From: Acidobacteria bacterium UBA7540
GTDB taxonomy: Bacteria; Acidobacteriota; Terriglobia; UBA7540
Assembly: GCA_002478145.1 (NCBI GenBank)
Contig: DLMI01000229.1
Span: forward strand, 1 to 10,083
DNA length: 10,083 nucleotides
Direction of reading: 5' to 3'
Within the stretch, counting starts at the first letter, position 1. Each line of letters opens with the position of its first letter. The notes under the pieces are model-generated. The model did not search any database, was not told where the DNA came from, and saw nothing but the letters and a program-made list of their open reading frames with translations. The position numbers were made by a program, and so were the translations under genes. Of the stretch, positions 1 to 4,756 are shown one piece after another.

Positions 1-537
1 CCCTCCCTGGCGCCGGAAGTCGTCCAACTGTTTCGCACCGCGCGCAAGCGGAATTCCAGCGTCTGGGGCATTTCGCAGACCGTAGAGGATTTTGTGGGTA
101 CCGAGTTCCAGCCTCGCGAGCACGGGCCTGGCATCCTGAAGAACGCGACCACCAAGATCGTGGGGCAACAGCCGGGCGACGTTGGTCCACTCGCAACTCA
201 CCTCTCCTTGAACCCGGTGGCGCTTAATGAGATCAAGCTGTTCAACGCCCCGCGCAAAGGACAATATGCTGAAGTCCTTTTGGTCCTCGGCGATAAGGCT
301 GACACCACACAGACGATTCGGATCGTTCCCACGCCGCTTGATTACTGGATCTGCACAACTTTCCCCAGAGAGCGCCGCTACCGCACATGGTTCCTAAAGA
401 GTCGCGAGCATCAGCCGCTGCTCGACTCTTATCGGGAGCTGGGGCAGAAGTTTCCGCAAGGCTTGGCGGATGTGAAACCTCTCGCCGAGGAGTTGTCCGG
501 GGAAGTCAATACAGCCTTTCGAGAGAGTACAAGGTAA
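1..537 (+). CDS. virB4: VirB4/TrbE-family T4SS ATPase, C-terminal fragment (5' end outside window)
   Basis: The frame is open from the first base and ends at TAA 535-537, giving about 178 C-terminal residues. It begins just after where the Walker B region of VirB4 ATPases should lie. The stretch RTARKRNSSVWGISQTVEDF matches the block in VirB4/TrbE/TraC proteins where an arginine/lysine-rich helix precedes a 'Q-T/S-x-E-D' motif. The following 'NATTKIVGQQPGD' also fits the family ('N..tki.l.q'). VirB4 is the hexameric cytoplasmic-face ATPase that energises pilus assembly and substrate passage. The Walker A and B motifs are outside the window, so catalytic integrity cannot be judged. The downstream T4SS genes support the call. 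The gap to the next start is 26 bp, consistent with one operon. Confidence 0.85.
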   Translation, partial: PSLAPEVVQLFRTARKRNSSVWGISQTVEDFVGTEFQPREHGPGILKNATTKIVGQQPGDVGPLATHLSLNPVALNEIKLFNAPRKGQYAEVLLVLGDKADTTQTIRIVPTPLDYWICTTFPRERRYRTWFLKSREHQPLLDSYRELGQKFPQGLADVKPLAEELSGEVNTAFRESTR

Positions 538-551
538 GCATCGTGCGTATT

Positions 552-558
552 GGAGGAG
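552..558 (+). promoter_or_regulatory. Shine-Dalgarno deciding the start of the first VirB5-like gene
   Basis: GGAGGAG lies 5 bases before ATG 564. It selects this start over upstream in-frame starts from about 387, which would overlap the VirB4 gene for 150 bp, and over the internal ATG at 585. Confidence 0.75.
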
Positions 559-563
559 ATCCT

Positions 564-1379
564 ATGACGTTTTTGTTCTTCGTAATGTTTTCGTGGTTTG
601 TGGTCCAGGCCAAAACGCGGCGGCAGGTGCTTGCGTTGGCGCTCGTAGGAACGACGGCTACAGTGCTTGTCGCTCCGCCACGCGTTCAGGCGCAGACCAG
701 CTTGGTTGGGGCTATCCAGGCGGTCCTCAACGTTATCAATGGAGTCATCCATTCGGGACTTAGTTCCATCAATTCGGTCAGGACCGCTGACAACAATTTC
801 TACCGGAACGTCATCTGGCCGGTTCAGCTAATCAACCAGGCTCGCGCACAGGTTACGCAGATGATTGCGCAGTATCGGAACCTGATGTGGGGGATCTTTA
901 GAATCAACCCGTCGAGCGCGACGCTTCCCGCAACCCAGCAGTTGGAGCAGGTCATGAGAAACCAGCAAACGAACGACTTTGCCCTTCTGACGACAAACTA
1001 TGGGAATGCCTACGGCCCAGTACCGGTTTCGACCGCGGCGAGCCCCCCTGATCGCGCCATGACCGATATGGATGATGCCCTGGCCCTCGACACCCTGAAG
1101 ACCTTGAAAAAGACCGATGAAGCCGGAACTCTGACGTTGCAGGCTGGGGACCAACTGGAGAGCGGAGCCGGCCAGGCGGCACCGGGCTCGTCGCCCTTCC
1201 TGACCGCCAGTGCGGTAGTAGCCAGCATCCAGTGCCAAGCCCTGACGCAGAAGATGCTTGCCGCCGAGCTTCGGCAGGAGGCGGCCCGTCTGGGGCACGA
1301 GAGCGCTCTGCTCAAGCGGAGCGCAACCTACACTGGCCAGGTAGGCAACCAGATTATCAATCTTCTAAAACGCAACTGA
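564..1379 (+). CDS. VirB5/TrbJ-like exported T4SS protein, copy 1
   Basis: 271 residues, starting at ATG 564 behind a strong Shine-Dalgarno site. The N-terminus has a short hydrophobic run, then KTRR (residues 17-20), a hydrophobic core (about 21-37) and VQA-Q, predicting signal-peptidase cleavage after A43. The mature protein is rich in Gln, Asn and Ala and looks mostly helical, as in VirB5/TrbJ, the minor pilus or tip-associated adhesin-like subunits of conjugative T4SSs. It shares landmarks with the next gene: SATLPA.QQLEQ (residues 118-129), YGPVP, AAPGS.P and the C-terminal NQIINLLKRN. It lies between virB4-like and virB6-like genes, a usual place for virB5/trbJ. Family assignment rests on position, export signal and composition rather than a diagnostic motif. 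It could be a more lineage-specific periplasmic T4SS protein. Confidence 0.65.
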   Translation: MTFLFFVMFSWFVVQAKTRRQVLALALVGTTATVLVAPPRVQAQTSLVGAIQAVLNVINGVIHSGLSSINSVRTADNNFYRNVIWPVQLINQARAQVTQMIAQYRNLMWGIFRINPSSATLPATQQLEQVMRNQQTNDFALLTTNYGNAYGPVPVSTAASPPDRAMTDMDDALALDTLKTLKKTDEAGTLTLQAGDQLESGAGQAAPGSSPFLTASAVVASIQCQALTQKMLAAELRQEAARLGHESALLKRSATYTGQVGNQIINLLKRN

Positions 1380-1387
1380 CCGCTAAC

Positions 1388-1393
1388 GGAGGG
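1388..1393 (+). promoter_or_regulatory. Shine-Dalgarno supporting a GTG start
   Basis: GGAGGG lies 7 bases before GTG 1401. No ATG is equally well placed; the in-frame ATG at 1419 is too far away. The second VirB5-like gene is therefore read from a GTG codon. Confidence 0.7.
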
Positions 1394-1400
1394 ATAAAAC

Positions 1401-2231
1401 GTGAAAAACGCTCTGACTATGATTTTTGAAAGATGGAGGTGCGGTTTCCGCTGGGCTTGGGGACACAAGCTGCGGGTGGCGGTATTGGCCCTTGTCCTTG
1501 TGATGCTCGCGCCACGGCAGGTCAAAAGCCAGCTTTTGGATCCCTGTTGCGCCGTACTCGCGGCGGGACTCACCACAATTTCAAGCACTATGAACAATGT
1601 GATCGGCGGCGGGCTGACCAGTATCCTCACTGTGGACCGGGCCATTCAGAATTTCGAGCAGACAGTCGTTTGGCCGCAAGCGCAAATCAGCCAAGCGCAG
1701 TTCCTGGTTGGTAGCACGCAGGGAATTTTCACCACCATCCAAAAAGTCACTCGGATACCGGTAAACAGCGCAACACTGCCCGCGCCCCAACAACTAGAAC
1801 AAATCCTGTTATCAGCCGACGCGAACCAGATCAGCCGGACGAGCTCGAGTTACTCGGTCGTGTACGGCCCGGTGCCGGACGTTACGGCGGCTTCCCAGGA
1901 TGTCCGCAACAGGACCGACATGGCCGACGCCGCGGCCCAGGCGGCGATGAAACGGTCCATCGCCATCGACAACCTTGCAGACCTGGAGATTCAGGCCGCC
2001 AACCAGATTAACCAAAGCCTCCAGACTGCGGCGCCGGGCAGTGCCCCGATTATTGAGGCGCAGGCCGACGCGTGGCTCGTGCGCGCCAATGCCTACACGC
2101 AAGCTGCTATCGCTGACCTAATGCGGGTGCGGGCGATTGACCTTGCGGATGCGGGCGCCAACATCAAATCCGGAGCTACGAGCACCTCGAACCTGGGACA
2201 GCAGTTAATCAACCTTCTTAAGAGGCAGTAA
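1401..2231 (+). CDS. VirB5/TrbJ-like exported T4SS protein, copy 2 (tandem paralogue)
   Basis: 276 residues from a GTG start. The basic N-terminus (ERWRCGFRWAWGHKLR) is followed by a hydrophobic core (about 26-37) and VKS-Q, with predicted cleavage after residue 43, the same leader length as the preceding protein. The mature start has LLDPCC, two adjacent cysteines absent from copy 1. Shared blocks with copy 1 occur in the same order: SATLPAPQQLEQ (residues 123-134 against 118-129), VVYGPVPDVTAAS, TAAPGSAP and the terminal QQLINLLKRQ. These show an old tandem duplication, diverged to what looks like 25-35% identity by eye. The role is presumably a periplasmic or pilus-associated T4SS subunit. 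The stop is separated by one base from the next ATG, so translation is probably coupled. Confidence 0.65.
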   Translation: MKNALTMIFERWRCGFRWAWGHKLRVAVLALVLVMLAPRQVKSQLLDPCCAVLAAGLTTISSTMNNVIGGGLTSILTVDRAIQNFEQTVVWPQAQISQAQFLVGSTQGIFTTIQKVTRIPVNSATLPAPQQLEQILLSADANQISRTSSSYSVVYGPVPDVTAASQDVRNRTDMADAAAQAAMKRSIAIDNLADLEIQAANQINQSLQTAAPGSAPIIEAQADAWLVRANAYTQAAIADLMRVRAIDLADAGANIKSGATSTSNLGQQLINLLKRQ

Positions 2232-2232
2232 A

Positions 2233-3126
2233 ATGGGCCAGTTCTATTTTGAACAGCTTCTCCAGACTGCGCTGCAGGGGATTGACGGCTACAACATCAC
2301 AGCCACTGTGCTGGGAGTGGCCGGTACGATCCTGCTGCTCAGCTTCCTGTACAGCGTTTACCAAGCTTTCAGCATGGGCGGGGACGTGCGGATGCTAGCC
2401 ATCGGGGGCATAGCGTACTTCATTCTCGGGCTTGTGTTCGTCAACTATGGCAGGGTGTTCCGGGACGTTCTCGGCATGTTTAACTCAGTGGCGGATTTCA
2501 TTTACAGCAGCGTGGGAGTCGGAGATCTTTTCAATAACTGGCTGAACGACTTAAGCACTTACTTCAATCAGAATGGCTGGTCCAGCTTGTGGGGACTTAT
2601 TGCGGGCGGCATCTCGGGACTGCTGGGCGCACTGCTGATCCTGGTTGCCTTCGTCATCTTTCCGTTGTCTTACACCCTCTTCACGCTCTTCTATGCGCTC
2701 TACGGGACGGTTCTTTACGTGGTTGGTCCCTTTGTGCTGGCGCTGCTGCCGGCGCGTGGCTTTGGCCAGCTTGCGCGAACCTATCTAGTGAATCTTATGG
2801 TTTTTGGGGCATGGGGTTTGATCTATGCGATTATTCAGGCCCTCATGACCGCCGTGAACATGGGCACGGTCAATGCCGTATTGAACGCGAACGGCATTCT
2901 GAACAGCTTTTTGGGTTCGGGCCAAGTAATTCTCCTGGCTCTCGCGAGCATCGTGTTCTCGATCTCCATAGCCTTTATACCGTTTATCGCCAGCCGGATT
3001 GTGCGAGGAGAGGTGGGCAGCACAATGCTGGTAATGGTAGGCACGGTCGTGACCGCGGCTAAGTTGGCCGCGAAGACCTATGGTGGAAGCGGTGGTGGGG
3101 GCGGGGGAGGCGGTGGTAGCGGTTAG
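2233..3126 (+). CDS. virB6: VirB6/TrbL-like polytopic inner-membrane T4SS channel protein
   Basis: 297 residues. ATG 2233 lies one base after the preceding stop, with AAGAGG about 8 bases upstream. Six or seven hydrophobic segments are visible at roughly residues 22-44, 53-72, 118-142, 145-175, 188-208, 232-254 and 265-282, with a loop of about 45 polar residues after the second. This architecture, length and position between virB5-like and virB8-like genes are those of the VirB6/TrbL family, the inner-membrane component of the translocation pore. The protein ends in a nearly pure glycine/serine tail (about 14 residues after KTY) encoded by GGT/GGG/GGC repeats. I do not know that tail from VirB6 proteins. 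It may be a flexible linker or the product of slippage expansion. Confidence 0.8.
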   Translation: MGQFYFEQLLQTALQGIDGYNITATVLGVAGTILLLSFLYSVYQAFSMGGDVRMLAIGGIAYFILGLVFVNYGRVFRDVLGMFNSVADFIYSSVGVGDLFNNWLNDLSTYFNQNGWSSLWGLIAGGISGLLGALLILVAFVIFPLSYTLFTLFYALYGTVLYVVGPFVLALLPARGFGQLARTYLVNLMVFGAWGLIYAIIQALMTAVNMGTVNAVLNANGILNSFLGSGQVILLALASIVFSISIAFIPFIASRIVRGEVGSTMLVMVGTVVTAAKLAAKTYGGSGGGGGGGGGSG

Positions 3127-3127
3127 A

Positions 3128-3143
3128 CCCGCGTCGCGACGGG
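3128..3143 (+). other. Short intergenic inverted repeat after the virB6-like gene
   Basis: CCCG (3128-3131) and CGGG (3140-3143) can pair, with a further CG/CG pair inside. No T-run follows, so it does not look like an intrinsic terminator. The Shine-Dalgarno GGAGG of the next gene (3161-3165) is downstream and outside the hairpin. Confidence 0.3.
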
Positions 3144-3174
3144 CCTGTGCCTTTAAGAGTGGAGGATGTGACGG

Positions 3175-3930
3175 ATGAAGGGCAACATTCACGCAAATGA
3201 GCCGGAGACGGCGTGGTGCACGAAGTACTACGAGCACGACGGCATGCTCCGCGCCTATGCCAATCGCTCCATGGTGCTGGCGATGGTTTTTGGCGTGCTG
3301 ACCCTGGTGTCTTTTGGTTTCGCCATCTATGTCCGTTTGCAGCCGCCGACGGTTATCCGGGTCGACAAGGACGGCAATGCCACGGTCGTAGGCGCTGCAG
3401 CGCACCCTCCAGCGAAGGCAGGGTTTTCTTTTGGGCTGTCAGCAGAGGCGGCGGCCGAAGCCGCTCCCACGGACCTTGAAGGCAGAGCGGCTGTGCGACG
3501 GTTCCTCGATCACTACCTGTCTTACACACCTGATTCCGTGGACCGGAACTTGTCCGAGTCGCTCAACATGATGACCGCCAATCTGCGGGAGTACACACTG
3601 AACCGGCTCCGTGACGACGATACGGTTGGAAAGATCAAGGATGAGCACATCATCTCCGACTTTCGCATCCGCACGATTGAGGGAGTGAAAGGGACTGCCT
3701 GGGCATATGTGGCCTTCGGAGTGAAAGAAGTCCACAGAGTTCGCAACGGGACCGAGAGTAGCGACCGAATCGTGGCGCGCTATAACGTGCGCCTGGTGGA
3801 GGAACGACGGTCAGAACTAAATCCCAGCGGACTGTTGGTGGCTCAGTACTCCGAGCAGCAAATGGTCGGCGACCGTGAAAACGGGCTGTTGCAAAACAGC
3901 ACGCTCGAGTCCGAGGGATCTGACAAGTAG
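3175..3930 (+). CDS. virB8: VirB8/TrbF-like bitopic T4SS protein
   Basis: 251 residues, ATG 3175 with GGAGG 9 bases upstream. Features in order: a cytoplasmic N-terminus with the W-x-x-x-Y-Y-E-H-D-G element (residues 14-23) reminiscent of VirB8/TrbF 'W...Y...' motifs; one transmembrane helix (about 33-53); an Ala-rich linker (about 70-100); and a C-terminal domain of about 150 residues. RRFLDHYLSYTPDSVDRNLSESLNMM in that domain fits the first helices of the NTF2-like VirB8/TraE fold. VirB8 proteins nucleate the inner-membrane complex and contact VirB9, VirB10 and VirB6. Topology, length and position behind the virB6-like gene support the call. It could equally be named TrbF or TraE; the distinction needs a profile search. 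Confidence 0.8.
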   Translation: MKGNIHANEPETAWCTKYYEHDGMLRAYANRSMVLAMVFGVLTLVSFGFAIYVRLQPPTVIRVDKDGNATVVGAAAHPPAKAGFSFGLSAEAAAEAAPTDLEGRAAVRRFLDHYLSYTPDSVDRNLSESLNMMTANLREYTLNRLRDDDTVGKIKDEHIISDFRIRTIEGVKGTAWAYVAFGVKEVHRVRNGTESSDRIVARYNVRLVEERRSELNPSGLLVAQYSEQQMVGDRENGLLQNSTLESEGSDK

Positions 3931-3932
3931 AG

Positions 3933-3964
3933 GCTGCCATTGGGGCAGCAGCCCGCCGGGGGCT
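3933..3964 (+). other. Two small adjacent hairpins after the virB8-like stop
   Basis: GCTGCC (3933-3938) pairs with GGCAGC (3944-3949) around a 5-base loop. Directly next to it, AGCCC (3950-3954) pairs with GGGCT (3960-3964) around a 5-base loop. No T-run follows. With the larger hairpin at 3985-4012 they form a structured intercistronic region, probably affecting mRNA stability or processing. Confidence 0.4.
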
Positions 3965-3984
3965 ATCTGGCATGCAAGAAAACC

Positions 3985-4012
3985 GGCGGCTCGCTCGCAA
4001 GAGCGAGCCGCC
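3985..4012 (+). promoter_or_regulatory. Perfect 12-bp hairpin with GCAA tetraloop just before a Shine-Dalgarno site
   Basis: GGCGGCTCGCTC (3985-3996) is perfectly complementary to GAGCGAGCCGCC (4001-4012) around GCAA, a GNRA-type tetraloop. The 3' arm ends two bases before the Shine-Dalgarno of the next gene. On the + strand no T-run follows, so it is not a standard terminator. On the minus strand the stem would be followed by GGTTTTC, so it could stop antisense transcription. Likely roles are mRNA 3'-end protection of the virB8 message, a processing site, or translational tuning of the small downstream gene. Confidence 0.6.
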
Positions 4013-4013
4013 A

Positions 4014-4022
4014 GGAGGGAGG
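4014..4022 (+). promoter_or_regulatory. Very strong Shine-Dalgarno fixing the start at 4030
   Basis: GGAGGGAGG lies 7 bases before ATG 4030. It argues against the longer in-frame reading from TTG 3940, which would translate through the 12-bp hairpin. Confidence 0.75.
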
Positions 4023-4029
4023 TTTGAGT

Positions 4030-4326
4030 ATGGCAACAGGCAGTGCGGTTGAGGAGGCGAAGGGCCCTCAGCCTGTAGCTCGGAGTCCCCGTCGGCGATC
4101 GACCCCGCCGGAGCAGGGCCCGGTCGGGAGCGTTCGGTTCTTTCTGGCCAAGGCTGGCGTTAATGGCACGGTCCCATCTCTGGACAGGAAGATTGCGACT
4201 GAGGGGGAAGCGAAAATCGAGTCACTCAAGACCGGTTTGAATTATTACAGCGTCATTGAGTGGCGGGCCACGGCGGACTTTGCGGGGAAGAACCCACAGG
4301 TCAGGAGTGAGCCTGTTAAGAGATAA
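4030..4326 (+). CDS. Small basic protein of unknown function (98 aa)
   Basis: 98 residues from ATG 4030, chosen because of the strong Shine-Dalgarno. I do not recognise a family. The first 30 or so residues are Pro/Arg-rich and probably disordered (VARSPRRRSTPPEQGP). The rest (SVRFFLAKAGVNGTVPSLD onwards) is more regular and could form a small mixed alpha/beta domain, ending in the basic VRSEPVKR. There is no signal peptide or membrane segment, so it should be cytosolic, and its charge would suit nucleic-acid or protein binding. It is the last gene before the 430-bp structured spacer and the polymerase-like gene, making it a candidate partner of either the T4SS or the polymerase. The strong ribosome-binding site supports it being real. 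Confidence 0.6.
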   Translation: MATGSAVEEAKGPQPVARSPRRRSTPPEQGPVGSVRFFLAKAGVNGTVPSLDRKIATEGEAKIESLKTGLNYYSVIEWRATADFAGKNPQVRSEPVKR

Positions 4327-4756
4327 ACGTGGCCTTTATTTTATACGGCTTCATCTACAGACGAAGTTAGATCCGTCAAAGCCTTCCGCAAGCTTTATTG
4401 CGGTTCAGTGCTGGGTTTAGTCCGGTCGCTGAAACTGACTGGGAAATCATCTTCCAGCCTGTGGAAAGCGAAAGGACCCTTTCCAGCAACCTCACTTCTG
4501 TTCTGCACCTGCGGACAGAAAGTGAGGCGTCAGGGTGATGCCAAGCAGTTTGCTGTTTTAGCTTGTCGTCAACCGATCCAGATGCGGCTTGTCGTTTTGG
4601 TTCTGCGTGCTTTGCCGAACCGCGCAGGTCGCTAACAACCGAATAGGCCGGCTCTTCGAGTCCGGCCGTAAACCTCGTTTGCGGCACAGGACAGCGAAGG
4701 GACCGGCAGCGTCGGCCTCCTTTTCTACCTGTGCCTGAGAGAAAAGGAGAAAAGCC
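4327..4756 (+). ncRNA. 430-bp gene-free spacer: candidate structured RNA or leader of the polymerase-like gene
   Basis: No credible ORF is present; the longest same-strand reading, about 4408-4635, has no ribosome-binding site or recognisable product. Potential hairpins stand nearly back to back: 4345-4376 (ACGG/CCGT enclosing CTTC/GAAG); 4386-4403 (CCGCAA/TTGCGG, perfect); 4404-4433 (TTCAGTG/CGCTGAA with one G-T pair); 4462-4485 (TGGAAAG/CTTTCCA); 4490-4527 (CCTCACTT/AAGTGAGG plus CTGTTC/GGACAG, one bulged A); 4537-4570 (GATGcCAAGC/GCTTGtCGTC); 4599-4621 (GGTTC/GAACC); and 4646-4667 (GGCCGG/CCGGCC plus CTC/GAG). GCTTGTCGT occurs twice (4561-4569, 4587-4595). The AT-rich 4333-4346 could hold a promoter -10, but I see no convincing -35. 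The stretch ends with AAGGAG (4744-4749), 7 bases before ATG 4757. It may be a 5' leader, a regulatory RNA or an RNA substrate; by-eye hairpins alone do not prove an RNA gene. Confidence 0.4.

Noticed and set aside
387..563. Longer N-terminus for the first VirB5-like protein
   Set aside because: It would overlap the VirB4 gene by 150 bp and bury the signal peptide; ATG 564 has a good Shine-Dalgarno and places the leader correctly.
3985..4012. Intrinsic terminator on the + strand
   Set aside because: The stem is excellent but CAGGAGGG follows instead of a T-run; only the minus strand has TTTT after it.
3940..4029. Upstream extension of the 98-residue protein from TTG
   Set aside because: It would translate through the 12-bp hairpin; ATG 4030 has a near-perfect Shine-Dalgarno.
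4561..4595. Repeat of GCTTGTCGT as the start of a CRISPR or iteron array
   Set aside because: There are only two 9-base copies with no third unit; it is noted only as part of the structured spacer.
4408..4635. 75-residue reading frame in the spacer
   Set aside because: It has no ribosome-binding site, starts at GTG, has no recognisable domain and overlaps several predicted stems.
4646..4667. TTCGAGTCC inside a GC-rich hairpin, resembling a tRNA T-arm
   Set aside because: No acceptor stem, anticodon arm or D-arm can be drawn around it; it is just one hairpin of the structured spacer.
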